NCBI GenBank assembly: GCA_964448185.1
Contig: CAYUVO010000002.1
Span: 1-64,000 of the forward strand
DNA: 64,000 bases
Reading direction: 5' to 3'
From: OFTM382 sp964448185
Lineage (GTDB): Bacteria > Planctomycetota > Phycisphaerae > Phycisphaerales > UBA1924
Numbering within the stretch: position 1 is the first letter of the stretch; every line of letters starts with the position of its first letter. Below are positions 6,800 to 15,782 of this stretch, piece after piece. The translations under genes were made by a program, and so were the position numbers. The notes under the pieces are model-generated. The model was not told the origin of the DNA and did not search any database. It saw only the letters and a list, made by a program, of their open reading frames with translations.

Positions 6800-9004
6800 A
6801 TGAAGGCTTTCCGCTTTCTCGCAGTGTCGGCCCTTGTGTCGGCTGTCGGTAGCACCACGGCTGTAGGCCAGATCGCAGTCGATGGCGTCAAAGACGCCGC
6901 CTACGGCAGCGCGCTGTGGACACAGTCCAACCCCACGCTTCGTGACACAGGACCCGGCGATGTGGGCTGTGACCCGTCCGACCTCGGCGGGACTCCCGGC
7001 ACCGTCACCACCGGCATGGAATGGTCGATCCCGCTCACCTCCATCGGCAGCCCCACGGGCACCATCCAGATGATGGTCATGCTCACCAGCGGCGGGTACG
7101 ACTTCCTCTCCAACCAGATGCTGCCCACCCTGCCCCAGACCTCGGGCAACCTCGGCCAGACCAACAACGTCAACCTCCAGCAGGTCGCCGGTTCGCAGTC
7201 GGCGTCGTTCGATGTGTCCAACACCTCGGCGTCTGCCCCGATCATCGACGGCATGCTCGACGCGGCCCTCTACACCCAGATCGCGGTCCAGAACGCCCGC
7301 ACCAGCTTCGGTGACAACGCCGACGCCACGCCGGGCAACTCGATCAGTGGCTCCGAACTCGACGGGCTCTATGTCGCGGTCAACGGCGGCCTCCTCTACG
7401 TCATGGTTACGGGCAACATAGAGAACAACTTCAACAAGTTCTCGCTGTTCATCGACTCGATCGCGGGCGGTCAGCAGGCTCTCGCGGGCGACAACCCCGA
7501 CGTGGACTTCAACGGGCTCAACAATATGGGCGAGCGGGCCGAGTTCTTTTCACGCGTCGATGGCCAGTTCGGCGGCCCGGGCAGCGGCCTGACCTTTGAG
7601 GCCGGGTTCGAGGCGGACTACTGGTTCGCAGTCGGCCACGGCGCGGGCGATGGCTCGGGGGAGTCCTTCGCCAACTTTGCCGACATCAACGATGCCGACC
7701 CGATGAACCGCTCGGGCGGATTCCTCGGCAGGTTCCTTCCCTCGAACGTCGGCGGCACGCCCGACTTCGGCGATAACGTCGCCGATGTGCGGTACACCTT
7801 TGATATGTCCAACGTCGCGGGCGTCCAGGGCGGGGCATGCCAGCCCGGCCCCGCCAGCTTCGACGACAACATCTTCTCTAACGGCTCCGAACTCGACGGG
7901 TTCTACGCCATCATCGATGGCAACAACCTGTGCATGATGTTCACGGGCAACTTCCTGACCAACATCAACTCGGGTCTGGGTGACCCTCAGGGCGGTCGCA
8001 AGTTCCACGTCTTTATTGATGCGATCGACAACGCGGGCCAGAACCCGTTGATCGAGCTCAACAGCGACATCAACGCGGGCACGCTTCAGGGCATGAGCCG
8101 CGCGAGTGTGTTTGATACCGATGGCATCACCTTTGATTCGGCGTTCGTCCCGGATTACTGGCTCGGCATGCAGACGCTCGGCAACCCCATCGGGATGTCG
8201 ATCGACTCTTCGCTGCTCATCGCCGACACCGGTGCGTTCGATCCGTTCGATATCTTTACGCAGATCTATCCGGGCTGCTTTGACAAGGGCTTCGTCCTTG
8301 CCGATGGCCTGCCCGTGAGCTTCGATGGGCCGTTCACCAGCGCGACCCTGAGCAACTGGGCTCCGCGCGAAGCCTTCGACGATCAACAGGCCGGTGCGAC
8401 TCAGCCCCTGACCAACCTCGCGGTTGATCTCGTCCGCGGTATCGTTGACAACTCCAACACCGCGGGCGTCACCAGCGCCAGCGTCGCGGGTGCGGGCGCG
8501 GTGACCACGGGCTACGAGCTGTGTATCGATCTCGACGAACTCGGCTGGAACGGCACCGACACCATCCGTGTCGCGGCGTTCCACGCCAGCGAAGGCGGCG
8601 GCGGCGGAACCATCATCGACAACCAGGTCCTCGGCGGCCTGCCCGCGTCCTACGACGCGGTCGATGTGGGTGACATCACCATGAACGGCTCGACCCGTGG
8701 TGCCGACGGCACCGACGGCCCGGGTGTTCGCTTCGACCTCATCGCGGGCGATCAGTTCATCGTCGTGCCCCAGTCGTTGCCCTGTCCGGGTGACATCGCT
8801 GACGATTTCGGTTCGATCGGTGCCGACGGCATGGTCAGCTTCGGCGACTTCCTTGCACTGCTCGGTGTGGTCGGTCCTTGCCCCGGCGGGACGCCCGGCT
8901 GTGTCGGCGATATTGCTGACGACTTCGGCACTCTGGGTGCCGATGGCATGGTCTCCTTCGGCGACTTCCTCGCACTCCTCGGGCTCGTTGGTCCCTGTCC
9001 GTAA
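6800..9004 (+). CDS. Large exported protein with internal repeats and tandem C-terminal dockerin-like tag
   Basis: A 734-residue protein. The ATG at 6800 has AGAGGAGA upstream and gives a signal peptide (MKAFRFLAVSALVSAVGSTTAVGQ, cleavage near residue 24, seen here as a basic N-end, hydrophobic core and AVGQ). The mature part shows at least two diverged copies of a domain with SGSELDGLYVAVNGG / NGSELDGFYAIIDGN, MVTGN / MFTGN, then a LFIDSI / VFIDAI strand. A VDGVKDAAYG segment follows the signal peptide and an IDGMLDAALY segment precedes the first copy; both are reminiscent of CBM9-like or choice-of-anchor domains. From about residue 660 come two dockerin-like units (DIADDFG, DGMVSFGDFLALLG) ending in GPCP, as in two other genes here. 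I do not recognise a catalytic domain. Likely cell-surface or secreted; function unknown. Confidence 0.8.
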   Translation: MKAFRFLAVSALVSAVGSTTAVGQIAVDGVKDAAYGSALWTQSNPTLRDTGPGDVGCDPSDLGGTPGTVTTGMEWSIPLTSIGSPTGTIQMMVMLTSGGYDFLSNQMLPTLPQTSGNLGQTNNVNLQQVAGSQSASFDVSNTSASAPIIDGMLDAALYTQIAVQNARTSFGDNADATPGNSISGSELDGLYVAVNGGLLYVMVTGNIENNFNKFSLFIDSIAGGQQALAGDNPDVDFNGLNNMGERAEFFSRVDGQFGGPGSGLTFEAGFEADYWFAVGHGAGDGSGESFANFADINDADPMNRSGGFLGRFLPSNVGGTPDFGDNVADVRYTFDMSNVAGVQGGACQPGPASFDDNIFSNGSELDGFYAIIDGNNLCMMFTGNFLTNINSGLGDPQGGRKFHVFIDAIDNAGQNPLIELNSDINAGTLQGMSRASVFDTDGITFDSAFVPDYWLGMQTLGNPIGMSIDSSLLIADTGAFDPFDIFTQIYPGCFDKGFVLADGLPVSFDGPFTSATLSNWAPREAFDDQQAGATQPLTNLAVDLVRGIVDNSNTAGVTSASVAGAGAVTTGYELCIDLDELGWNGTDTIRVAAFHASEGGGGGTIIDNQVLGGLPASYDAVDVGDITMNGSTRGADGTDGPGVRFDLIAGDQFIVVPQSLPCPGDIADDFGSIGADGMVSFGDFLALLGVVGPCPGGTPGCVGDIADDFGTLGADGMVSFGDFLALLGLVGPCP

Positions 9005-9032
9005 GACAAAGGTCTTCAACCTTCAATAACAC

Positions 9033-9064
9033 AAGCCCCGGTCCACATGGGTCGGGGCTTTTCA
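9033..9064 (+). terminator. Intrinsic terminator after the 6800-9004 gene
   Basis: AAGCCCCG (9033-9040) pairs with CGGGGCTT (9053-9060) around a 12-base loop, followed by TTC on the plus strand (four T bases in a row from 9059). It lies 29 bases past the stop codon and between two convergent genes, so it may also serve the minus-strand phosphatase gene. Confidence 0.75.
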
Positions 9065-9088
9065 TATGGGAAAAAGACGAACCGAACT

Positions 9089-10723
9089 CTACTGCGGGCG
9101 GCGTTCGATTGAGGCCGCCGTCACGTCGTCGTTGAGGTTCTCGGTGCAGGCGAAGTCACGCACCGCCTGGAACAAGCCGTTGACTTCGGTATCGGTCGAG
9201 TCGGCTTGTTTGAGCGTCTCGATGACACGCTCGATGCCGAACTCTTCGCCTTCGGGCGATTGTTGCTCGACGACGCCATCCGAGAACAGGATCACCCGCG
9301 AACCCGTGGCAAAGGGGCGTTCATCGGTGACGTATTGGACATCGGGATCGACTCCCAGTGGCATCCGGCCCTCGCTCTTGATCGTCTGGGGCGTATACGT
9401 TCCCGACCTGAACAACCAGTGCCCGTGCCCGGCATCGACGAACGTCATGGTGCCCTTGTCCTCGTCAAAGATCCCGCACCACAAGCTGATGAACTTGCCC
9501 GGCGGGAGCAACGGGGTGATCTTCTGATTGACCAAGTTGAGAGCCTCGGCGGGATCGCCGGTGTCTTCTAGTTTTTCTTTGAGCAGCGTGAGCGTCACCG
9601 CCATGTGGATCGATGCAGATGAGCCCTTGCCCGCGACATCGCCCAAGAACGCGGCGACCCTGCCGTCTGGAAGCTGCATGATGCTGAACAGATCGCCCGC
9701 AACCAGCCGGCCCGGTCGCATCCGCATGAAGTATGCGAACGTCTTGATCTGGCCGTGGGGTGGGGGCATGAGCAGTTTTTGTGCAGCGCCCGCTGCTCGC
9801 ACATCGCGGAGCAGCTCAGCGTTCTGATGTTCGCTCTGTTTGCGCTTGAGATTTTCCCAAGACGTGCCGCCCATTTTGCACACGGCCTGGCAGAACGCCG
9901 CCGCATCCGAGTGCACCTTGCTCTCCTGCCCCCGAGCATCGAGATACAAAAACGCAGTGACCGTGTCATCGACCACAATCGGGGCACACAGCGCCGAGTG
10001 GATGCCAAGGTCCATGATCGATTGGCCGAAGTTCTGTTGTGAATCGCTCGTCATCCGCACCATGCCCGACTTGGCAGCGTTGATGAGCGATCGGCTGAAC
10101 ATCAGATTCTGGCTCGGCGCATCTCGCTGGGTCGGGCTGCGGTACCCGATGATTTCAACGTCAGCGCCGCTCTCACGGATGACCGCTGCGCGGCTAAAGC
10201 CCGTGCCCTCGGCGACCGCTTCGAGCATCGCTTCGGCGAGCGTCGTTTCGCTGTCGGCGGTGCTGATGGTCCCCGCGCACTCGATCAACAGATCGAGCCG
10301 GTGCTGAGCGATCTTGGCGAGTTCTTGGGGCGGGACTTTCTGCACACGATGCGCGGACGAATCGACATCGTTGGCAGTGGGCAGCGTCGAGGGAGCCGCG
10401 TCAGTCATCCGCACGCGGTAGGTCCATGGCCCGAGGCGGATGAGGTCGCCATCACTGAGCATGGTCGGGGTGTTGACGTCGAGCTGGGTGCCGTTGACGA
10501 ACGTGCCGTGCCGGGATTCGAGATCGGTGATGAACCAGTTGCCCGTGTTGAACGCGACTTTGCAGTGCCGCCGAGAGACGGTTTTGTCGGCGAGCTGGCC
10601 CTCACACGTCGTCGAGCGACCCGCGGTCCATGATTGATCCGCATGGATGACGAACGAATCACCCGGCGGGCCCGCGAGGGGTTCAAGACGGATGTACGAA
10701 CTGAGATTCGAGGGTGTGTTCAT
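9089..10723 (-). CDS. FHA-GAF-PP2C (SpoIIE/RsbU-type) serine phosphatase
   Basis: A 544-residue cytoplasmic signalling protein. Residues about 25-105 form an FHA phosphothreonine-binding domain (AGRSTTCEGQLADKTVSRRHC, then DLESRHGTFVNG). About 140-300 is a GAF-like sensor. About 315-535 is a PP2C/SpoIIE phosphatase with GDLFSIMQLPDGRVAAFLGDVAGKGSSA and, near the end, FSDGVVEQQSPEGEEFG, which carry the metal-binding aspartates. Such enzymes usually dephosphorylate an anti-sigma-factor antagonist in a partner-switching cascade. No STAS or RsbW-like gene is adjacent, so its partner is elsewhere. Standalone gene; no membrane segment. Confidence 0.88.
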   Translation of the reverse strand: MNTPSNLSSYIRLEPLAGPPGDSFVIHADQSWTAGRSTTCEGQLADKTVSRRHCKVAFNTGNWFITDLESRHGTFVNGTQLDVNTPTMLSDGDLIRLGPWTYRVRMTDAAPSTLPTANDVDSSAHRVQKVPPQELAKIAQHRLDLLIECAGTISTADSETTLAEAMLEAVAEGTGFSRAAVIRESGADVEIIGYRSPTQRDAPSQNLMFSRSLINAAKSGMVRMTSDSQQNFGQSIMDLGIHSALCAPIVVDDTVTAFLYLDARGQESKVHSDAAAFCQAVCKMGGTSWENLKRKQSEHQNAELLRDVRAAGAAQKLLMPPPHGQIKTFAYFMRMRPGRLVAGDLFSIMQLPDGRVAAFLGDVAGKGSSASIHMAVTLTLLKEKLEDTGDPAEALNLVNQKITPLLPPGKFISLWCGIFDEDKGTMTFVDAGHGHWLFRSGTYTPQTIKSEGRMPLGVDPDVQYVTDERPFATGSRVILFSDGVVEQQSPEGEEFGIERVIETLKQADSTDTEVNGLFQAVRDFACTENLNDDVTAASIERRPQ

Positions 10724-10886
10724 CGGTGAGGTGTCGGTGCAGGCATGCGGACAAAGGCCCCGCGAGTGGAGTCCCGCCAGCCTAGCTCAATCTCGCCGTG
10801 CTCGCTCGGTATCCACACGAACCCGTCCCAACATCGCAGCTTCACCCTCACGGCCCGGTTGTGCCGCGTGCAAGGCGAGAGCCCTC

Positions 10887-13019
10887 TCAACGATCGATGG
10901 GCAGCTCGGCCCGCACGATGGCTTCGAGGAACTCCACATCGAGCTGGTCTGCCACGCCGTCCGCGTTGAGGTCTACCGGGTTCTGCACGAGTGCGTACAG
11001 ATCATCGGTATCGACGCTTTGGTCGCCCGTGAGGTCGTCGGGCCAGTCTCCGTCATAGCTGATGCGGATCACGCCGTCCGCCGACCCGCCCGGCCCGGTC
11101 ACGCGATAGGTAAGCCGATCGAGCCCCGAAGCCCCCGCGTTGGGAGTCACAAGCACCGAAGCATCACCGGGGCCAATATTGATCGTCGCTTGAGCGGGTG
11201 CCTGGAGAACCGTGAACGTGAGCTGCGTGAGGTCGCCATCGGTCGAGAACGGCAATGCCAACAGCACGTCCGCCTCGGGCGTCAAGAGCGTACTGATCGT
11301 GAACGCTCGCGGAGCCTCGGGTGCCGCGTTGGGCGTGGCGGCGGCGATGGTGATCGCTTGGGGAGCAGATCGAACGAGCATGCCGTCAGCAAAGACAGCC
11401 TCAAGCTGAACCCGTGAGAGCCCTTCGCCGAGAAGCCCGCCCGGGATCATGATGCGTGCCTGGCTGCCGGGTGCCGTCGCGACCACCCGGCCGTTTTGCA
11501 ACAGCCGAAGCTCGCTGGCTCCATGATGACCGAGCACGCGGGCGTCGATCACGACGTCCTGATCGATGGCCCCGGTCGCAGGGATCGCTGCGAACTCGAC
11601 GCTTCGCCCTAGGTTGTTGACCATCAGCCCTTGAGCGTCCGAGGTCGTTGACTGGACGGGAGAAGAATCTCGTACCGCGACGAGCACCTCGTGATAGCCG
11701 TCGGCGAGCCCTGATGTGTTGAGCGGCGAGGTCGAGTTATTGATGACCACTCCCGTGAACACGCCATCGACAAAGACGCGACCAAAGAGTGGATCGGGCG
11801 TGCCCGGCTTGGTCGTGCCGGTGGTCAGCGCAATCGTCGCGGTGCCCATGCCCGGAGTCACACTCACCGAAGCTGTGGGTATCGTGTCAAACGGATTCGT
11901 CAGCGGGTCACCGAGCAAGAGACCCTGCACCGGGAACGCCCGCAGCGACCGAAACGCTGCTGCCCCGAGCGGCAAGCCCTGGTGATAAAACAGGTGCATC
12001 CGCGCGTGCGGGAACTTGTCGGGGTAGTTGCACGGCTCTTGCACCGCTCCGAACGTGCCGCTCGCACCCTTGCGAATCCACTCACTCGCCTTGGTTTGAG
12101 CAGCGGTATCAAAGGTGCAAGCGAATGAAGTGAGATGATCGGCGAACGCCCCGGGCAAGAATGTAAAGTCCGCCATATCGATATTGGTGCTCGCAAAGCC
12201 GGTCATGATGCCCAGCGCGTCATGCTGACCGATGGGAAGATTCGCCATCAGGTGAACCGCATTGTCCCCGAGTGCGAGGATCTCGTTGACCGTCCCGGGA
12301 TATGTGGCATGTCGCGGCCCCGAGCGAGCCGTGTCGGTGGTCTGCATGTAGTAGACCGTGCCTGTGGGATGCGTGCCGTCGGATGCGACCGACCGGTCAA
12401 TCATGGTGAGGATTTCGTCGACGGTGTTGCCCCGCTCACCTGTATATCCCAGCAGCGAAGCGATGAGCACCCGTTCGCCGTTGGTGTTGGGGAATCCTAC
12501 GTTGTATTTGGTGAATCCATCGAAGGGCACAATGGTTGTGGAAAATGACCCGCCGTAAGGATTGCTAAATAGGATCGGGATCGAGCCCGCGATGAACACG
12601 TCATCAAGAAACAACGAGGCATACGCAGACGTGATCGAGAACCGGCTCACCGCGACGCACCCATCGACAAAGAGGTTCGGTGCGAAGTTGGCGAACGTGA
12701 CGCTCGGAGCGAGCACGATGAAGTCCACCATCTGGTCGATGTTGCGCTCATCAAGAATCGCCCGCACCGCGGGGAGCTGAAACTCCCGCAAGCTCGAGTA
12801 GGGCGAAGTCGTAATCGGCATGTAGATCACATGGTTATCCGGGATGCCCCGCGCGTTCTGGTAGTAGTGCCCAACCCGCATCGAGACGGGATCGGTCGGG
12901 TCGATCACCAGCACCGCGTCCGTGCCATCGGTCGCCAGCGTGCTGCCCGCAGCCAGCAGAATCGCTCCAACAACGGGCAACACGCGGGTACTCCGCATCA
13001 TCGATCGGTTCGACTTCAT
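10887..13019 (-). CDS. TIGR03790-like exported protein, caspase/gingipain-like fold, C-terminal EF-hand (dockerin-like) region
   Basis: A 710-residue protein. The chosen ATG (13019) has AGGAG 6 bases upstream; it opens a signal peptide (MKSNRSMMRSTRVLPVVGA then a hydrophobic run ending near ATDG). The first about 390 residues match the planctomycete TIGR03790 pattern: VLVIDPTDPVSMRVGHYY, ARGIP, later SEWIRKGASGTFGAVQEP and GDPLTNPF. The order FACTFD...WIRKGA..GAVQEP resembles the catalytic-cysteine half of C25 (gingipain) caspase-like peptidases, with Cys at about residue 301 and candidate His near 256-266; activity is inference only. Ig-like/cadherin-like segments follow, and the C-terminus (DLTGDQSVDTDDLYALV, DLNADGVADQLDVEFLE) is a type I dockerin-like calcium EF-hand pair, different from the GPCP tags nearby. 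Confidence 0.75.
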   Translation of the reverse strand: MKSNRSMMRSTRVLPVVGAILLAAGSTLATDGTDAVLVIDPTDPVSMRVGHYYQNARGIPDNHVIYMPITTSPYSSLREFQLPAVRAILDERNIDQMVDFIVLAPSVTFANFAPNLFVDGCVAVSRFSITSAYASLFLDDVFIAGSIPILFSNPYGGSFSTTIVPFDGFTKYNVGFPNTNGERVLIASLLGYTGERGNTVDEILTMIDRSVASDGTHPTGTVYYMQTTDTARSGPRHATYPGTVNEILALGDNAVHLMANLPIGQHDALGIMTGFASTNIDMADFTFLPGAFADHLTSFACTFDTAAQTKASEWIRKGASGTFGAVQEPCNYPDKFPHARMHLFYHQGLPLGAAAFRSLRAFPVQGLLLGDPLTNPFDTIPTASVSVTPGMGTATIALTTGTTKPGTPDPLFGRVFVDGVFTGVVINNSTSPLNTSGLADGYHEVLVAVRDSSPVQSTTSDAQGLMVNNLGRSVEFAAIPATGAIDQDVVIDARVLGHHGASELRLLQNGRVVATAPGSQARIMIPGGLLGEGLSRVQLEAVFADGMLVRSAPQAITIAAATPNAAPEAPRAFTISTLLTPEADVLLALPFSTDGDLTQLTFTVLQAPAQATINIGPGDASVLVTPNAGASGLDRLTYRVTGPGGSADGVIRISYDGDWPDDLTGDQSVDTDDLYALVQNPVDLNADGVADQLDVEFLEAIVRAELPIDR

Positions 13020-13183
13020 CGGCATCTCCTCAATAGATCGCTCTGACTCCCAGAGTATCGGCATCGCCAGCGACTCCAAGCGATTGCTCTCCGAATCTCC
13101 AGCATGAAATCCCTAGAGATCATCAGGGAGATCCAGAATCGGCTCAAAAAAAAGAACAAACTAGGGTATTTTCACTAATAGCA

Positions 13184-13211
13184 TTGACTATATTTCCATT
13201 TGGTGTATAAT
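13184..13211 (+). promoter_or_regulatory. Sigma-70 type promoter of argR
   Basis: TTGACT (13184-13189) and TATAAT (13206-13211) are separated by 16 bases in an AT-rich island. The argR ATG begins only 6 bases after the -10, so the transcript should start at or within a base or two of the start codon (leaderless). Confidence 0.7.
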
Positions 13212-13217
13212 AATGCA
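13204..13217 (+). promoter_or_regulatory. Candidate ARG box overlapping the argR -10 and start codon
   Basis: TGTATAATAATGCA matches the ArgR operator core (TGAAT, four A/T, ATTCA) with one change in each half, and is nearly palindromic. A weaker second match is TGACTATATTTCCA (13185-13198), 19 bases away centre to centre. Position over the -10 fits autorepression by ArgR. Inference from consensus only. Confidence 0.45.
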
Positions 13218-13714
13218 TGAAGCGAAGTCGCCGTCACCAGATGATTGCTCAGTTGCTCGCTGCCGAAGAGGTCCCAAGCCAGGATCGGCTCCGGGCGTTG
13301 CTGGCCAATCGAGGGCTCGAAGCAACCCAGGCAACCCTCTCTCGAGATCTCCGCGAGATGGGTGTGGTCAAGGGACCCCGCGGGTACTCGCTAGGCGGGC
13401 CGTGGTCGCAGCCCGAGTCGCGTCCCACGAACCAACACGCTGACGAACAGCAAGCGGGCCGAACGCTCAACCGCGTGCTGAGCGCCTCGATTCTCAGCGC
13501 CGAGCAAGCGGGCACGCTGGTGATTCTCAAGACGCCGCCGGGCCATGCGCAGCTCGTCGCGGTCGAACTGGATCAACGGCCGCCAACGGGCGTCGTCGGC
13601 ACCGTCGGTGGTGACGACACCATCTTCGTGGCGTGCAGCTCAACAGACGCTGCGAAGACGCTGCTTGTGCTGCTCCGCAAGGCTTCCGGCTTTGTCACGG
13701 ACAACGACCAATGA
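13217..13714 (+). CDS. argR: Arginine repressor ArgR
   Basis: A 165-residue ArgR/AhrC family regulator. The N-terminal winged-helix domain shows RRHQMIAQLLAAEEVPSQDRL and ATQATLSRDLREMGVVKG. The C-terminal arginine-binding/oligomerisation domain shows GTVGGDDTIFVAC. A Gln/Ala/Pro-rich linker (about residues 58-78) joins them. It binds ARG boxes when arginine is high. First gene of argR-argC-argB, overlapping argC by 4 bases. There is no Shine-Dalgarno because the promoter -10 lies 6 bases from the ATG; this start fits family N-termini. Confidence 0.93.
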   Translation: MKRSRRHQMIAQLLAAEEVPSQDRLRALLANRGLEATQATLSRDLREMGVVKGPRGYSLGGPWSQPESRPTNQHADEQQAGRTLNRVLSASILSAEQAGTLVILKTPPGHAQLVAVELDQRPPTGVVGTVGGDDTIFVACSSTDAAKTLLVLLRKASGFVTDNDQ

Positions 13715-14790
13715 CAGGTCTGCGCGCACGCGCTGTCGTCATCGGAGCCACGGGCTACGCCGGCCGAGAGCTTGTGGCGTTGCTCGCTGCGCACCCAGAT
13801 ATCGAGCTCGTCGGCTTGTTCGCGTCGAGCAAGCATGCTGCGACTGGTTCTCTGCGCACCTTCGCCGATGAGTTCCCCCGCTATCGCGGCGTCGTTGACC
13901 TGCACATCGAACCGACGAATGTCGAAGCCATCACCGAACGCTCGCCCGAGGTCGTGTTTCTCGCAACGCCCGCCGAGGTCAGTTGTGAGCTGGTGAGCAA
14001 ACTCCGAGACCATGTGGGCGTGCTGGTTGATCTGTCAGCCGCGTTCCGCATCCCCGACGCAACGACCTGCGAGCGGTGGTACTCGATCAAACACACCGAT
14101 ACGGCGCTCCTCGACAGCGCCGCCTATGGCCTCGTCGAGCACGCCCGCGACTCTCTCTTCGAGGCCGATCTGATCGCGGCTCCCGGGTGCTATCCAACCG
14201 CTGCGCTGCTCGGCTTGCTCCCGCTCGCACAGGCAGGAGCACTCGAAGCAAACGAACCCGTTTCCATCGTTGGCATCAGTGGTGTCAGCGGCGCAGGACG
14301 CAGCGCCACCACCGGACAACTGTTCTGTGAGGTGAGCCTCAAGCCTTACGCAATTACGGGTCATCGGCACACACCCGAGATCGAGCATCACCTTGGTCTC
14401 TCAGCGTTGTTTACTCCCCACGTTGGTCCTTGGGATCGCGGCATGGTCGTCACCTCGCACGCGAAACTCGCTGACGGCTGGGACGCGGCTCGTGTCAATG
14501 AGACATTCGAGCTTGCGTATCCAACGCACATGAATCCGTTTGTACGGTTGCTCACTGATGGCCAGTGCCCCAACGTCGCAGCGGTCGAACGCACAAACTT
14601 CTGCGACCTCGCGTGGCACGTCGAATCTGAACACCGCAAGATCGTGGTGACCAGCGCGATCGACAACCTGCTCAAAGGCGCAGCGGGTCAGGCGGTTCAG
14701 GCCATGAACCTTCGGCTCGGTTTCGAGGAAAGCGCAGGACTGTTGCCCGATCGCAAGCCTGAACGTATCGCCATCGGAGGCGAAGCATGA
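13711..14790 (+). CDS. argC: N-acetyl-gamma-glutamyl-phosphate reductase ArgC
   Basis: A 359-residue enzyme that reduces N-acetylglutamyl phosphate to the semialdehyde with NADPH, the third step of arginine synthesis. The Rossmann motif is VVIGATGYAGRELVALLAAHP. The catalytic cysteine sits in AAPGCYPTAALLGLLPL, and GISGVSGAGRS and the HRHTPEIEHHLG segment are typical of the family. The ATG at 13711 overlaps the argR stop and the gene's own stop overlaps argB (ATGA), so the three genes are translationally coupled. Length is normal. Confidence 0.95.
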   Translation: MTGLRARAVVIGATGYAGRELVALLAAHPDIELVGLFASSKHAATGSLRTFADEFPRYRGVVDLHIEPTNVEAITERSPEVVFLATPAEVSCELVSKLRDHVGVLVDLSAAFRIPDATTCERWYSIKHTDTALLDSAAYGLVEHARDSLFEADLIAAPGCYPTAALLGLLPLAQAGALEANEPVSIVGISGVSGAGRSATTGQLFCEVSLKPYAITGHRHTPEIEHHLGLSALFTPHVGPWDRGMVVTSHAKLADGWDAARVNETFELAYPTHMNPFVRLLTDGQCPNVAAVERTNFCDLAWHVESEHRKIVVTSAIDNLLKGAAGQAVQAMNLRLGFEESAGLLPDRKPERIAIGGEA

Positions 14791-15632
14791 CCGGCTCGAA
14801 CCATCAACCCATCGTCATCAAACTCGGCGGCCGAGTGCTCGATGACGCGCCAGCATGCGCAAGCATCGCGGCTTCAATAGCAGCATCAGACGCTCCCGTC
14901 GTTGTCGTTCACGGCGGGGGTGATCGCGTCGATACCCTGCTCGACAAGCTCAACATCACAACGCCCAAAATCGACGGCATCCGAGCGACGAGCAAGGAAG
15001 CCATCGGACCAGTCGTGGGCGTGCTCGCGGGATTGGTCAACAAGAGTCTCGTCGGCGTGCTGCGAAGCCACGGCTGTGACGCGGTCGGGCTGTGCCTCGG
15101 TGACGGCGGTGCTCTTGAGGTCGAACAAGTCGCAAACCCGGCGCTCGCCATGGTTGGCCGCGTGGTCAGTGGTGAAGCAGATCTCTGGCGAGAACTTCTC
15201 GGTTCCGGGTACACGCCGGTCGTCTCGTCCATCGGGCTTGATGTTCAAGGCCAACTCCTCAACGTCAACGCCGACGATGCAGCACTCGGAGCAGCGCGTG
15301 CTCTCGGCGCACGCACACTCGTGATGGTCACCGATACCCAAGGCGTGCTCGATACTCAGCAGACGCTCATCCCCGAACTCGATGCTGCCACCGCTCGCGC
15401 TCTCATTGCCGATGGCACCATCGCCGCGGGCATGATTCCCAAGGTCACCGCAGCACTGCTCGCAGCGGAATCGCTCGCTGCGCCGGTCCACATCGCGCAC
15501 TGGTCGGCGCTCACAGACATCATGCAGGACAGCACGACCGGCCCCCTCGCGGGCACCAGGATTCTCCCCGAATCCCTCAGCCGAGTCAGGCCCCGCGGCG
15601 GACCCGAACTCGCTACGACCGAGTCCGCCTGA
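14787..15632 (+). CDS. argB: Acetylglutamate kinase ArgB
   Basis: A 281-residue kinase that phosphorylates N-acetylglutamate (second step of arginine synthesis). Motifs: IVIKLGGRVLDD (nucleotide-binding Lys), VVVVHGGGDRVD, LNVNADDAALGAARALGA and DTQGVLD, then GTIAAGMIPKVTAA. It is usually the arginine-feedback-inhibited step when the cyclic pathway is used; I see no N-terminal extension helix of the arginine-sensitive type, so feedback may act elsewhere (inference). Followed by a 150-base gap before argF. Confidence 0.94.
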   Translation: MTGSNHQPIVIKLGGRVLDDAPACASIAASIAASDAPVVVVHGGGDRVDTLLDKLNITTPKIDGIRATSKEAIGPVVGVLAGLVNKSLVGVLRSHGCDAVGLCLGDGGALEVEQVANPALAMVGRVVSGEADLWRELLGSGYTPVVSSIGLDVQGQLLNVNADDAALGAARALGARTLVMVTDTQGVLDTQQTLIPELDAATARALIADGTIAAGMIPKVTAALLAAESLAAPVHIAHWSALTDIMQDSTTGPLAGTRILPESLSRVRPRGGPELATTESA

Positions 15633-15782
15633 TCCGGCTCTCTTGACCGCGCGAATCTATCGCCGGTCACTCGTATACGAACAACATTTCATCGAACGAC
15701 CATCACGCGGTCCACGTTCGTTTGCCGATCTTTCTTCAAAGCGGCAGCCGAGCGTGGGACCGATTGATCCAAGGAACACGCC

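Noticed and set aside
7550..9019. 489-codon open frame on the minus strand
   Set aside because: Antisense to the dockerin-tagged exported protein, which has a signal peptide and a Shine-Dalgarno; the antisense product shows only Val/Glu/Arg/Asp-rich low complexity.
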